A stretch of 40,185 bases of DNA from Halobacteriales archaeon QH_6_64_20 (GTDB taxonomy: Archaea; Halobacteriota; Halobacteria; Halobacteriales; Halococcaceae), in NCBI GenBank assembly GCA_003021235.1, contig PXQR01000004.1, forward strand, positions 18,284 through 58,468. The letters run 5' to 3'. Below the pieces are notes generated by a model. It did not search any database and was not told the origin of the DNA. It saw only the letters and a program-made list of their open reading frames with translations. This document shows positions 1-9,184 of the stretch, piece by piece (the first letter of the stretch is position 1; each line of letters begins with the position of its first letter). The translations under genes were made by a program, and so were the position numbers.

Positions 1-1
1 A

Positions 2-250
2 GCGCACGATCACGGGATACCGGTCGTCCCGCACGTCTGGGGCACTGCTGTGGCTATTGGGGCCGGCCTCCAACTATTGGCGACGCTCGACGGACGGCCC
101 TGGCTGGAGTTCGGTCGCTCGTCGAATCCGCTGCGCGAGGAACTGGCGGTCGAGCCGTTCGCCGCCGAGGATCGGGAGGTTCCGATCCCGGACGCGCCGG
201 GCCTCGGCGTTTCGCTCGATACCGACGCTATCGATCGGTACCGCGCCTGA
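2..250 (+). CDS. Enolase-superfamily (mandelate racemase/muconate lactonizing) dehydratase, C-terminal end
   Basis: Only the last 83 codons are in the window; the frame is open from base 2 and ends at TGA 248-250. The visible part carries the barrel-end signature VVPHVWGTAVA followed by an Ala/Leu helix and the typical closing pattern with a Pro-rich IPDAPGLGV turn. This matches the C-terminus of mandelate racemase/muconate lactonizing enzymes, which are Mg2+-dependent and abstract the proton next to a carboxylate, commonly in aldonate (galactonate, gluconate, xylonate) dehydratases. The catalytic half lies outside the window, so the substrate cannot be called. It converges on a second, broken member of the same superfamily and lies near a sugar dehydrogenase, which suggests a pentose/hexose oxidation locus. 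Confidence 0.8.
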   Translation, partial: AHDHGIPVVPHVWGTAVAIGAGLQLLATLDGRPWLEFGRSSNPLREELAVEPFAAEDREVPIPDAPGLGVSLDTDAIDRYRA

Positions 251-381
251 AGTACGGCTCCGTCAATAGGGCGTTGCCGCGCGCACCACGACCATCCCGT
301 GCTCTGTCGCGTGAGCGTCGGTCCCGTTGGTCTCGTCGGTTCCCCCGTTTCCGGCCGGTGTTCGCCGCTCTCGCGTGACGC

Positions 382-1487
382 TCACTCGTCGGCGAGCGAA
401 CGTGTTTCCCATCCTTGCTCGAAGAGGTTGATCGTATGGACTCCTTCCTCGGTGTACTCGTGCTCGCGAACGACGTCAATGTCGAGTTCGATGCCGAGGC
501 CCGGACCATCGGGAATCTCGACGTAGCCGTCCTCGACGGCGATCGGTTCAACCAACAGGTCCTCGACCCAGTCGACGTCGTAGGTCTGGAAGAGTTCCTG
601 AATCATGAAGTTCGGGATCGTCGCGTCGGCGTGGACGCAGATCGCCGTCGCGACCGGTCCTTGGGGGTTGTGCGGCGCGAAGCTGACGTGTTCGGCCTCG
701 GCCTGGGCGGCGATCTTCTTCGCTTCGGTCAACCCCCCAGCGTTCATGAGATCGGGCTGGACGATGTCGACGGCCGTCTCCGCTAACAGGTCGTGGAACT
801 CGTATTTGGAGACGAGGCGCTCGCCGGTCGCGATCGGGATCGGCGAGCGTTCGGCTATCTTTCGCAGGCTATTGACCGAGTCCGGCGGGCAGGGTTCCTC
901 GAACCAGGTCGGGTCGAACTGCGCGAGGTGTTCGGCGATGTCGAGCGCGCGCCGACCACGCTGATGGCGTAGTTGAACTCCTCGCGATTCATCCGTTGCC
1001 AGGCATCGCCGAACGGGTCGAACTTCATCGCGTCGTAGCCGTCCGCGACGACGCGCTCGGCCGCGCGCTTCCAGGTATCGAGGTCGTCGGTCGTCTCGGT
1101 GTACCAGCCGTTGGCATAGGTACGCAAGCGGTCGCCGTGGACTTTGCCCCCGAGGAGGTTATATACTGGCTGGTCGAGGACCTTCCCCTTGATGTCCCAG
1201 CAGGCGATGTCGATCGCGCTGATGACGGTCGTGTTGATGACGTTCTTCGAGAACCACTCGTCGCGGTACATCTGAAGCCACAGCCGCTCGGTGTCGAAGG
1301 GATCCTCGCCGACGAAGTACTCGGACATCTCCTCGATCGCCGCGGCCACCGTCCGGGGTTTGTCGTGGGTCGTCGCCTCCGCGAGCCCGTGTACGCCCTC
1401 GTTCGTCTCCACGCGGACGAACACCCACGGTTTCCAGGGGTTCGCTACCAGGTACGTCTCGACATCGGTGATCGTTAGCTCCGACAT
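382..1487 (-). pseudogene. Aldonate dehydratase-like enolase-superfamily gene, inactivated by an internal out-of-frame deletion
   Basis: The start is ATG at 1487 (MSELTITDVETYLV). The N-terminal capping domain and first barrel strands read normally to NREEFNYAISVVGA near 955-965. There the frame is lost, and the rest of the protein continues in another frame from about RALDIAEHL through WFEEP (second metal ligand), IATGERLVS (third metal ligand), DLMNAGGLTEA, FAPHNPQGPV and IPNFMIQE to the stop at 382. From what I know of the family, about 20-30 residues normally lie between these parts and hold the first metal-ligand strand, so this looks like a deletion, not a simple one-base slip. The remainder resembles galactonate/xylonate-type dehydratases. 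As written, the gene cannot make a functional enzyme. Confidence 0.82.
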
Positions 1488-1636
1488 GATACGGTAGTTA
1501 CCACCCAGCCGCATAGCGGTTGTGGAGCGTCCCGGACCCGGGCCGTCGAACCGGCCTCCTTCCGGCCCTCGGCGGCGTAGGTAGCGACGTATCGAGCGAA
1601 CGCGGTCGTCGTTCTGCTCCCGGTCGGGCGGGACGA

Positions 1637-2713
1637 TCAGAGGTCGACGGGAGCGCCCACCTCGGCGGACTCGTAGATCGCCTCGATGATCCGGAGGTCG
1701 GTGAGACCATGACGCCCGTCCGGGAGAGGGTCGCTGTCGGTCAGCAGGCAGTGAGCGAAGTAGTCGAACTCCTCGGTGAGCTGATCGACCTGCTCGAAGT
1801 CGATATCCGTCTCGACGCCGCCGCGCTCGATCGTGATTCCACGTGCCTCCCGCTCGAAGAAGGCCGGATCGAGCGTGATCTGCCCGTCGGTGCCGGTGAT
1901 CCGGAGGTGGCTCGAGTGATGGGCGTTCTGACTCGCCGTACAGACGGCGTCTACGTTGTCGGGAAACGAAAGGTGAAACGAGACGTGTTCATCCACCTGA
2001 CTAAAGGGTTCGTGTTCGGAGACGGTGTTTCCGTACACGCTCGTCGGCTCGGCGTCGAGGACGAATCGCGCGGTGTTGAGCGGGTAGATCCCGATGTCCA
2101 TCAGCGCACAGCCCCCTGAGAGCTCCGGGTCCAGTCGCCACTGATCGACGTCGCCCGTGTCGATCTCGCTGAGCATGAGCTGGGACATGTGTCCGTGGAT
2201 CCGAACGACGTCGCCGACGAATCCCTCGTGAACGAGTTCTTTGGTACGGCGGACGGCGGGTTCGGTGTGCATCCGGTAGGCGATCATCAGCGTGACGTCG
2301 TGTTCGGCACAGACCTCGACCATCCGCTCGGCACGATCCGCCGTCGCCTCCATCGGTTTCTCACAGAGCACGTCCTTTCCCAGTTCCGCCGCCGTTTCGA
2401 CGTAATCGAGATGAAGCGCGTTCGGCGTGACGACGTAGATCGCGTCGTAGGCATCCGTGGCGTTCCCGTCGTGGAACTCCTCGTAGGTGATCCCGGCTTC
2501 GAGTTCGTGCTCTTCGGCGACCCCCTCTGCCTTTGCCTTCGAGCCGCTGATCGCGACCGTCGGCTCGCACAGATCGGTCTTTTCCATACCGGGGAGCGCC
2601 CAGGCTCGGGTGAACCACCCGAGGCCGATCAGTGCGAGCCGGACGGGCCCGCCGTCCGAGCGTTCCTGCCAGTCACGACGCGTGAACTCGTCGAAGTAGT
2701 CGTCGAACTCCAT
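1637..2713 (-). CDS. Gfo/Idh/MocA-family NAD(P)-dependent sugar dehydrogenase, xylose dehydrogenase-like
   Basis: The protein has 358 residues from ATG 2713 (MEFDDYFDEFTRRDW). The N-terminal Rossmann fold shows ALIGLGWF, and the family hallmark CEKP (catalytic Lys) follows at about residue 120. The C-terminal alpha/beta domain has the GGCALMDIGIYPLN pattern that carries the catalytic Asp of the family. Haloarchaeal D-xylose 1-dehydrogenase belongs to this family and starts with a similar FDEFTxRDW segment, so oxidation of an aldose (xylose or glucose) to its lactone is the likely reaction. Upstream codons remain open for 23 residues, but a TATA-like element lies about 27 nt before ATG 2713, which favours a leaderless mRNA from this start. 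Adjacent dehydratase genes fit an oxidative pentose pathway; this link is inferred from context. Confidence 0.8.
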   Translation of the reverse strand: MEFDDYFDEFTRRDWQERSDGGPVRLALIGLGWFTRAWALPGMEKTDLCEPTVAISGSKAKAEGVAEEHELEAGITYEEFHDGNATDAYDAIYVVTPNALHLDYVETAAELGKDVLCEKPMEATADRAERMVEVCAEHDVTLMIAYRMHTEPAVRRTKELVHEGFVGDVVRIHGHMSQLMLSEIDTGDVDQWRLDPELSGGCALMDIGIYPLNTARFVLDAEPTSVYGNTVSEHEPFSQVDEHVSFHLSFPDNVDAVCTASQNAHHSSHLRITGTDGQITLDPAFFEREARGITIERGGVETDIDFEQVDQLTEEFDYFAHCLLTDSDPLPDGRHGLTDLRIIEAIYESAEVGAPVDL

Positions 2714-2737
2714 TACGATCCGGTCGTCGGTCGGGGC

Positions 2738-2747
2738 GTATATATCG
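2738..2747 (-). promoter_or_regulatory. TATA box of the sugar dehydrogenase
   Basis: Read on the minus strand, GATATATAC lies 25-34 nt before ATG 2713 in otherwise GC-rich DNA. The spacing suits an archaeal TATA box driving a leaderless transcript and decides between the two possible starts. Confidence 0.6.
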
Positions 2748-2807
2748 GCTCGGACGGCCGATCGATGTCGTACGCGATACACCGGAGCACGGCAGAGCGA
2801 GGTCGGC

Positions 2808-3620
2808 TCACCACTCGACGAGCGCCCGGCGACCGTACGTGTACGAGAGCACGCCGAAGAAAGTAAGCACGCCGCTGAGTGCCATTATCCCGCCGAGCGC
2901 GAACACTCACTCGATGCCGACCCGAGCCATGAGCACGCCGCCGATCAGCGGCGCGACGACGCTCCCGGGTTGCCAGACGAGCGAGCGGACCCCGAAACTG
3001 CTTGCGATGCCCCGTCCGGTGCCCTCGTCGGCGAACAACGCCATGCTCGCCGGCTCACGAAAACTGTCCGCCACTCCCAACAGCCCGTTCAAGACTACGA
3101 CGGGCACGAACGCCGCCGAGAGATCGCCGAGCACCGGGTAGGTCGCGGGAACTCCCAGAACTCCCCCGATGGTCGGGGCGAACGGGATCGAGAGCGCGAC
3201 CAAGCCGTAGACGCCGCCGCCGCCGAAGACGAACAGCGCCCGGCCGTGGCGATCGGAGAGCCGACCGGTATAGGGCTGACAGAGCATGTTCGTGAGTTTC
3301 TCGGCGGCGAGCACGATTGCGACCGCGACGGCGCTCAGTGCGAGGCCACCCCGGGCGGCAGAGACCCCCACGTAGATCGGCACCCACGTCCGAGTGAGGG
3401 TCACCGCCATCGCGTACTGGGCGCGAAAGCTCGTGAGCGTGAGGATCCGGCTATTGAGCGCGAGGTCCCTGAAGGCGAACCCGGAAACGCGCGTCTCGTC
3501 GGGGTCGGTAAAACCCCATACGCCGAGCAGGGACGCGCCGAGCAACGCAGTCAACAGGCCGAAGACGACACCGAACCCGTAGTGCTCGTAGGGTACCCTC
3601 CACAGCGGCGTACGAACCGT
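2808..3620 (-). pseudogene. MFS transporter remnant: N-terminal part missing, plus in-frame TGA near the end
   Basis: The frame opens after a TAG at 3621-3623 with no Met start and goes directly into WRVPYEHYGFGVVFGLL. It continues through the loop motif CQPYTGRLSDRHGR and several hydrophobic helices typical of the second part of a major facilitator exporter, but the first ~150-200 residues are absent; nothing MFS-like lies between 3624 and the next gene. A TGA at 2907-2909 interrupts GIE*VFALGG, yet the same frame then gives another 32 coding-like codons, including a clear last membrane helix (IMALSGVLTFFGVL) and a basic end, to a second TGA at 2808-2810. The first TGA most simply derives from a Trp TGG. 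An intact, related MFS gene lies close by at 5066-6379. Confidence 0.8.
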
Positions 3621-3719
3621 CTAACCCACCTCCCTCGTCGGGAGTTCGGGTCCCGTCGTCCGCAGTGAGAACGGTTCTTCCGAGTAGTCACCCACCGATC
3701 CGAAGGAGTCCGGCGGGGG

Positions 3720-4964
3720 TCAGAAACTGCTGTCGGCGTGTTCCCAGTCGCCCGCGTACTCGCGCTGGCTGTCGGTGGGGGTATCGATCGAGAGGTCGAG
3801 GGTCCCTAACTTGCGTTCCGCGACCGCCCGGTCGAGCCGATCGGGCATCGCGTACACGCCGGGCGCACGATCACGGTCGCCGGTCAGGAGGTCATGGGCC
3901 GCGACGAACATCATCGCGAAGGTGGTGTCCATCACCTCGGCGGGGTGACCGTTACTATATGGCCCGGTGAGGTTCACCAATCGGCCGCGCGCGAGCAGGT
4001 TGATCCGGCGGCCGTCGGGGAGGTGATAGCGCGTTACGCCCTCGCGCGGCTGGGTCACGCGCTCTGCGGCGTCGCTCAGCCCATCGAGATCGATCTCGAC
4101 GTCGAAGTGCCCGGCGTTCGCGAGGATTACGCCGTCGGCCATCGCTTCTATGTGCTCCCGGCGTACGACCTCGCGAGAGCCGGTCGAGGGGATCACGTAG
4201 TCGGCGATCTCGGCGGCCTCCCCCATCTCCATGATCCGGTGGCCCTCGGTGTGGGCTTCGAGCGCCTTCCGGGGATCGACCTCGGTGACGACGGTTTGGG
4301 CACCCATCCCCCGCGCCTTGCGCGCGATCCCCCGGCCGCAGTAACCATAGCCCGCAACGACGACCGTCTTACCCGAGAGCATGGTGTTCGTCGTGATCCC
4401 CACGTTCATCAGCGCCGACTCTCCGGTGCCATGGACGTTGTCGAAGAAGTGCTTCATCGGGGTATCGTTCACGCCGTAGACCGGGAACTCGAGCACGCCC
4501 TCCGATTCCATCGCCTCCAAGCGGGTGATGCCCGCGGTGGTCTGTTCGCCCCCGCCGACGATTCGCTCGCACACCTCGGGGTATTCGGCGTGAGCCTTGG
4601 CGATGAGCTCACAGCCGTCGTCGAGCAGGAAGTCCGGTTCCGCCTCCAACAGGTCGTGCTGGCCGGCCTCCCAGGCCTCCTCGCTCATTCCGTGCTCGAC
4701 GAACAGCTCGATTCCGTCCTGCTCGTCGAGCGCCCGGACCACGTCGGCTTTCGTGCTATAGGGTTCGCTCCCGGTCACTAAGACGTGTGCCCCGGCCTCT
4801 CGAAGCGTCTCGATCAGTACTCCGGTCTTGGCTTCCAAATGTGAGGCCACGGCGATCGTGTCCCCGTCGAGCGGCCGCGAGTCGCCGTATTCGGCGGCGA
4901 GCGAGCGCAAAATCGGGGTGTAATCGCGCGTCCAGGCGAGCGGATCGTTCTCCTCTGCGTCCAT
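3720..4964 (-). CDS. ahcY: S-adenosyl-L-homocysteine hydrolase (adenosylhomocysteinase)
   Basis: The protein has 414 residues from ATG 4964 (MDAEENDPLAWTRDY). It reversibly cleaves S-adenosylhomocysteine to adenosine and homocysteine using bound NAD, keeping methylation reactions running. Visible signatures are HLEAKTGVL, the NDTPMKHFFDN segment with the active-site Lys and Asp, HGTGES, the Rossmann motif VAGYGYCGRGIA for NAD, the LANAGHFDVEID segment, and NGHPAEVMD near the end. Length matches archaeal AhcY. ATG 4991 is also in frame, but a TATA-like CTTATG 25-30 nt before 4964 favours the shorter form as a leaderless transcript. It lies 101 nt downstream of an MFS exporter on the same strand. 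The sequence is somewhat divergent, so a paralogue is possible. Confidence 0.88.
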   Translation of the reverse strand: MDAEENDPLAWTRDYTPILRSLAAEYGDSRPLDGDTIAVASHLEAKTGVLIETLREAGAHVLVTGSEPYSTKADVVRALDEQDGIELFVEHGMSEEAWEAGQHDLLEAEPDFLLDDGCELIAKAHAEYPEVCERIVGGGEQTTAGITRLEAMESEGVLEFPVYGVNDTPMKHFFDNVHGTGESALMNVGITTNTMLSGKTVVVAGYGYCGRGIARKARGMGAQTVVTEVDPRKALEAHTEGHRIMEMGEAAEIADYVIPSTGSREVVRREHIEAMADGVILANAGHFDVEIDLDGLSDAAERVTQPREGVTRYHLPDGRRINLLARGRLVNLTGPYSNGHPAEVMDTTFAMMFVAAHDLLTGDRDRAPGVYAMPDRLDRAVAERKLGTLDLSIDTPTDSQREYAGDWEHADSSF

Positions 4965-5065
4965 ACTCCCGTCCTCGGCCGGTGCCCGCATAAGCCAAGC
5001 GTTCTCGGTACCGGTTGCGGTGATCGAGTCTCGTGCCCTTCCGGTCGGTGTGGCCGGCCTCACTC

Positions 5066-6379
5066 TCAGTCCTGCGGGGCGCGATCGGGACTCGCGTCCG
5101 GCTCCGAGAGGGAATCTTCGACCTGCGAATAGGTAAGCACCAAGGCGAGCACGGCGAGGACCGCACCGAAGGTAAACGGCGTCGAGATACTCCCAATGTT
5201 GTAGAGGAATCCCGACGCGAGCGGCCCGACCGCGACCCCGAGGCCGAAGGCCATCGTCAGTACCGACAGGGTGGTCCCCGACTCGCGCTCGCCGGCGAGA
5301 TCACCCGCGAGTGCGAGCGCGGGTGCGAAGACGAGCGCCACCGCGACGCCGTGGATCAGCCGGGCAAGCACCATGAGCAACGGCGCGGTGATGAGTCCCT
5401 GGACGAACACCGAGGGAATAAGCAACGCGAATCCCGCGACGATGAAGGGCCGGCGACCGTACCTGTCCGACGCTCGCCCGATCGGGACCTGTAACAGGAC
5501 GTTCGCGATCACCACCGCGGCGAACTGCACGCCGAACAGGAAGGTGCTCTCGTCGAGACGCGCTCTGAGAGGGCCTTCGAGCGTGGCGAACAGCGCGATC
5601 GTCACCGCCATGAAGAAGGTACCGACCCCGAGGACGAACACCGGGTCGAACCCGCGCGACCCGCTCCGATCGAGCACGGCGATCGAGAGGTCGTCGCCCG
5701 CCGCGGCCCGGGTGGACTCGGCGTCGCTGATGAAGACCGTGACGAGGACGATGCTCACGAACGCGCCGAGCACCGCGATCGCAAACGCCGCGTCGAACCC
5801 CGAGAGCGCGATTCCCCCGATCGCGTATTCCGCGACGCCGCCGCGTCCGAACCCGCCGGCGACGACGATCCCGGCGACGATCGGCCCGAAGCCAAAGCCC
5901 ACCAGCCGGAAGGTGTTGAACACGCCGAAGTTCCCCCCGCGCTGGCTGTCGACGTCGGCGTACTCGTTGACCAGCGCGATCGAACAGGGAATGGTAAACG
6001 CCGCGCCGAGTCCCTGAAACGCCCGTACGAGGAGGACCGCGCCGTAGGATTCGACGAAGGGGTACGCCGCGCTCGCAACGCCGAGGATCACGAGTCCGAG
6101 CAGGATATACACCCGCCGTTTGCCCGTCCGATCGGACAGGCGACCGGTAAAGGGCTGGCCGAAGCTGTTCAGGAAGCCAAAGAGCGAGAGCACGAGCCCG
6201 ATGAGGAACTGCTCGCCGAGGACGAATCCTCCAACGTTCAGGCCGACGAGGCCCTCGATCCCGACCTGCCCGCTCGCAATGTAGATGGGCAGGACGATGA
6301 TGAGAAACGAGTTACTCAGCGCGTCGGCCATCCGGGCAAAGGCCAAGGTAAACACCCGCCGGTCGGTGCCGAAGGGCAC
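5066..6379 (-). CDS. Major facilitator superfamily transporter (12-TM exporter type)
   Basis: The protein has about 437 residues from GTG 6379 (PFGTDRRVFTLAFARMADAL). The helix pattern is that of a 12-TM MFS protein. The cytoplasmic signature GRLSDRTGKRR lies between TM2 and TM3, its pseudo-repeat GRASDRYGRRP lies between TM8 and TM9, and an acidic central loop (ISDAESTRAAAGDDL) separates the halves. The C-terminal tail is acidic, as is common in halophiles. The frame is open to 6421, but the extra residues (MWRGSRSDCGG) look like noncoding sequence, so I prefer the internal GTG. The substrate is unknown; similar haloarchaeal proteins are annotated as drug or sugar efflux. The damaged MFS at 2808-3620 shares its overall layout. 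Confidence 0.85.
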   Translation of the reverse strand: MPFGTDRRVFTLAFARMADALSNSFLIIVLPIYIASGQVGIEGLVGLNVGGFVLGEQFLIGLVLSLFGFLNSFGQPFTGRLSDRTGKRRVYILLGLVILGVASAAYPFVESYGAVLLVRAFQGLGAAFTIPCSIALVNEYADVDSQRGGNFGVFNTFRLVGFGFGPIVAGIVVAGGFGRGGVAEYAIGGIALSGFDAAFAIAVLGAFVSIVLVTVFISDAESTRAAAGDDLSIAVLDRSGSRGFDPVFVLGVGTFFMAVTIALFATLEGPLRARLDESTFLFGVQFAAVVIANVLLQVPIGRASDRYGRRPFIVAGFALLIPSVFVQGLITAPLLMVLARLIHGVAVALVFAPALALAGDLAGERESGTTLSVLTMAFGLGVAVGPLASGFLYNIGSISTPFTFGAVLAVLALVLTYSQVEDSLSEPDASPDRAPQD

Positions 6380-6562
6380 GTTACTGGCTCCCCCGCAGTC
6401 GCTCCGGGAGCCGCGCCACAACGGATCGCCGACGAATCACGTTCGAAAATCCCCGCATCAGTGTCTGTATTTACTCCGGACGCCAGCGACTTGAGGCTGA
6501 CTGTTCGGTTAGTTCGTCCTCGTCCCGGTACGTTCGCGCTTCATTGATCCCGGCGTGTCGGC

Positions 6563-7207
6563 TCACTCGATCGGCGAGACGAGATCCCGAAGCACGCCTT
6601 CCGGATCGTCGGCCTTCGCGACGCCGCTCGCGAGCAGTACCCCGCTCGCGCCGAGGTTCGAGGCGGCCGCGACGTCCTCGCCGGTCGAGACCCCTGCCCC
6701 GCAGAACACGTCGATTCCCTCGTCGATCTCGCTCACGGCATCGACCGCCTCGCGGACGACGTCGGGATCGGCCGTACTCACCGACTCGTCGCCGCCGATC
6801 AACTCAGGTGGTTCGATCGCGACCGCGTCGGGACCGAGCGCGGCGACCGCCTTGCACTGGGCCCGGTTGTTCGCGCAGACGACAACGTCGAGGCCGGCCT
6901 CGCCCGCGTCGAGTGCGTTATCGATGTCCGCGAGCCGGAGGCGTCGCTCCGAGTGATTGAGCAGGGTGCCGGACGCGCCGGCGTCGGCCGCGGCCTCGGC
7001 CAGCGCGCTCCCGGTGTGGCTGCCGTGGGCGGAAGGCGAGACGTGTTGAGCCCAGGTCTCGACGCCGGTCTCCGCGACCGCCCCGAGCTGTGCGGTTTGG
7101 GGCGCGACGGCGACCCGGGTTCCCGACTCCTCGCTCACGTCGTGGGCCGCCCGTGCGATCGCGACCGGGTCACAGTCGTAGGCCTTCAGATTGACGAGTA
7201 CGAACAC
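6563..7207 (-). CDS. tpiA: Triosephosphate isomerase, archaeal type
   Basis: The protein has 214 residues, the short archaeal form of this TIM barrel. It interconverts dihydroxyacetone phosphate and glyceraldehyde 3-phosphate in central carbon metabolism. The three catalytic elements are present: Lys8 in NLKAY, His85 in LLNHSERR, and Glu132 in AIEPPELIG, followed by the phosphate-binding [10 protein letters not shown] and [10 protein letters not shown] loops. The start is ATG 7207. The next gene upstream on the strand is aMBF1, 189 nt away, so tpiA probably has its own promoter. Confidence 0.97.
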   Translation of the reverse strand: MFVLVNLKAYDCDPVAIARAAHDVSEESGTRVAVAPQTAQLGAVAETGVETWAQHVSPSAHGSHTGSALAEAAADAGASGTLLNHSERRLRLADIDNALDAGEAGLDVVVCANNRAQCKAVAALGPDAVAIEPPELIGGDESVSTADPDVVREAVDAVSEIDEGIDVFCGAGVSTGEDVAAASNLGASGVLLASGVAKADDPEGVLRDLVSPIE

Positions 7208-7396
7208 AGGTATCGAGCTTCTCGATCGACGGATACTTCGCTCTATCGTGTCGAAGTCCCGCGACTCGCTTCGGTGTTCGTCCGTCTCGGCTCTCCAGTT
7301 CGAAGCCTGGCTCAGCCGTCGTCGCCCGGATCGCCGGCTCCAAGTGGCCCCCGTCGGTTCCCCTCAGTCGTTGAGGCCGTCGATCGCCGTCGGTTC

Positions 7397-7966
7397 TCAG
7401 GAGTCCTTTCGCTCGACGACGTCGCCGAGCGTGTAGCTACCGGTCGACGCGCCGCCCTCCCACTCGGTGTCGCCGCCGGCTTCTTCGGTGAGGTCGATGT
7501 CGAGCCGGCGTTCGAGCTTCTTTTGGACGCGGTCGGAGGGAAGCATGTCGCCGCGTTCGAGCTTTCTGATGAGGCTCGCCTTCTCGTTGAGTTCCTGTGC
7601 GAAGTCGGCCTGGCTCAACCCCGTTCCCTCGCGCGCCTCGCGGATACGCTGGTCGTAGTCCTGTGCAAGGGTGTCGTCGTCGAACGGGTCCGGGCGGCGC
7701 GAACCGCTACTGCCGCCGCCGCTACCGCTGGTGCCGCCCGCCGACCCACCGTTCGAACCCATTCCGGCACCGGACCGCCCGCCTCCGCTTTCCGATCCGG
7801 ACTCCGAGTCGCCGGTCGAGTACTTGCTCGAAGCGCCCGTCGATCCCTGCTGGCGGACCTCGGTACCGAAGCCGGCACAGCTATCACAGACCTGCAACTC
7901 CGCGCCCTCGATCTTCACCGTTCGCGGCGAGGACGTCTCGGTACCGCACATCTCACACTGAGCCAT
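7397..7966 (-). CDS. mbf1: Archaeal multiprotein bridging factor 1 (aMBF1), zinc ribbon plus XRE-type HTH
   Basis: The protein has 189 residues. It begins with a zinc ribbon (C4/C7 in CEMCGTE and C27/C30 in CDSC), followed by a long Ser/Gly-rich linker at residues ~45-95 and then an XRE/Cro helix-turn-helix at about 105-165 with GLSQADFAQELNEKASLIRKLE. This order is diagnostic of archaeal MBF1, which binds the small ribosomal subunit in archaea and whose eukaryotic relatives bridge activators to TBP. The linker is longer and poorer in charge than usual, but nothing is missing. It starts at ATG 7966. Confidence 0.93.
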   Translation of the reverse strand: MAQCEMCGTETSSPRTVKIEGAELQVCDSCAGFGTEVRQQGSTGASSKYSTGDSESGSESGGGRSGAGMGSNGGSAGGTSGSGGGSSGSRRPDPFDDDTLAQDYDQRIREAREGTGLSQADFAQELNEKASLIRKLERGDMLPSDRVQKKLERRLDIDLTEEAGGDTEWEGGASTGSYTLGDVVERKDS

Positions 7967-8365
7967 GTCGTCTCACTAACGGACGACCGGTCATAAATCG
8001 TCCGCCGGTTTCGTGGGTAGTGTTTAGCTAAGCAGTTCCGAGGACGAGTGACAGTGAGACTATTTTCGAAGCCCCCGGCACGCTCGGCTCCCGCGACTCG
8101 CTACGGTCCTCAGCCTTCGGCCTGCGGTCCTTGCGTCGTCGGGGTTCGCCGAGAGTGGAGGCGCGTAGTCGCTCGAGAGTCGGAGACTTTCGTGATGAAC
8201 GCGACGGCTTCGCTGTCTCGAACCACGCCTCGAATGGCGAACGGCGTAGCCGTGAGCCAGCGGCCGGCTCCTTCCGGTCCTACCCGAAACGGTCCGTGGT
8301 GCCCTTCCTCGCCTTCGACGGCCTATGGTGTCACCGGCCTCTCGGTTTCTTTTCTCCTCTCGCGT
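7967..8365. other. Intergenic stretch with a dispersed-repeat copy
   Basis: No convincing gene is present on either strand. The first ~60 nt next to aMBF1 are AT-richer and presumably hold its promoter. Positions 8171-8230 carry a sequence similar to 17381-17443 (listed separately). The remainder is GC-rich, with short CG-rich inverted motifs but no conserved reading frame. Confidence 0.5.
8171..8230 (+). repeat. Dispersed intergenic repeat, family 2, copy 1
   Basis: The segment shares CGAGAG..CGGAG..T.TCGTGATGA..CG.GACGGC and the ending TCGAACCACG with 17381-17443 in the same orientation, with scattered substitutions and one-base gaps. Both copies are intergenic. The function is unknown. 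Confidence 0.5.
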
Positions 8366-8974
8366 TCACGACAGCGCCTGTAGTGCGCCGTAAAAGCGCT
8401 GGAGGGCAGTGACGTGTCCGACGACGGCGAACACGACTAATAGCCACCCGACGAGAGTGAGACCGACGATCGACCCGCTCACCGCGGGGGCGATGGCGGT
8501 CACTAAGCCGACGAGCGCGAGTCGGTCGGCCCGGCCGAGCAGTCCCTCATAGGCGCGATCGAGACCGACGGCCTGGGACTGCGTACCCAAGTACGAGGTC
8601 ATGAGCACGCCAGTGACCGCGGCGAGGCCAAGGGCGTATCGACCGATTCCCGCCGCGAGGCCGGCGATAATGAGGATGTCGGCGTAGCGATCGAGCACGT
8701 GATCGAGCAGGTCCCCGCCTTCGGAGGCGGTCTCCAACCGGCGGGCGAGCGCGCCGTCGAGCAGGTCGAGCCACCCGTTCGCGAGCACGAGAAACGCCCC
8801 CACCAGATACCAGATCACGTCGTCGCCCGCGAGGTAGTACGTCCCGGCCGCCCCGGCAGCGAGCGTGAAGGCAAGCAGGCTCACTCGATCCGGTGTCAGT
8901 CCGACTCGAACCGACAGCGAGACGAACGGTTTCAGCAGTTCGTCCGCGACCGGACGGAGTCCGTCGAGCGTCAC
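8366..8974 (-). CDS. CDP-alcohol phosphatidyltransferase (archaetidyl-alcohol phosphate synthase type)
   Basis: This is a 202-residue membrane enzyme with about six helices. The family signature DGx2ARx8Gx3Dx3D is complete in the segment starting LLDGALARRLETASEGG and ending DLLDHVLDRYAD. It provides the four Asp residues that bind two metals and transfer a CDP-activated lipid to an alcohol. In archaea the lipid is CDP-archaeol and the acceptor is inositol phosphate, glycerol phosphate or serine; which one cannot be told here. The start is ATG 8974. In many haloarchaea this gene sits beside an AK6-like kinase; here a small membrane-protein gene lies between them. Confidence 0.9.
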   Translation of the reverse strand: MTLDGLRPVADELLKPFVSLSVRVGLTPDRVSLLAFTLAAGAAGTYYLAGDDVIWYLVGAFLVLANGWLDLLDGALARRLETASEGGDLLDHVLDRYADILIIAGLAAGIGRYALGLAAVTGVLMTSYLGTQSQAVGLDRAYEGLLGRADRLALVGLVTAIAPAVSGSIVGLTLVGWLLVVFAVVGHVTALQRFYGALQALS

Positions 8975-9184
8975 GGGCGATCACCAGCCATGCGTTGTCC
9001 GCTTCTACGAAGTCGGCCGTTATAAGCGGTCAGTCATCGCCGTCGCGACCTTCGGGTGTCTCGTCGCCCGTCCATCGACGGCCAGCGCGCCGGCAAACGG
9101 GTATCCCGGAAGCGGACGACGTGCCCGACCGAGGCCGACGTTCCCGAGGCGAAGCGGTTCGGTCGTACGAGCGTGTCCGATGAG

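Noticed and set aside
2907-2909. TGA recoding (selenocysteine or Trp) as explanation for the MFS stop
   Set aside because: No SECIS-like structure was noticed, other genes use TGA as a normal stop, and the gene is also truncated; mutation is simpler.
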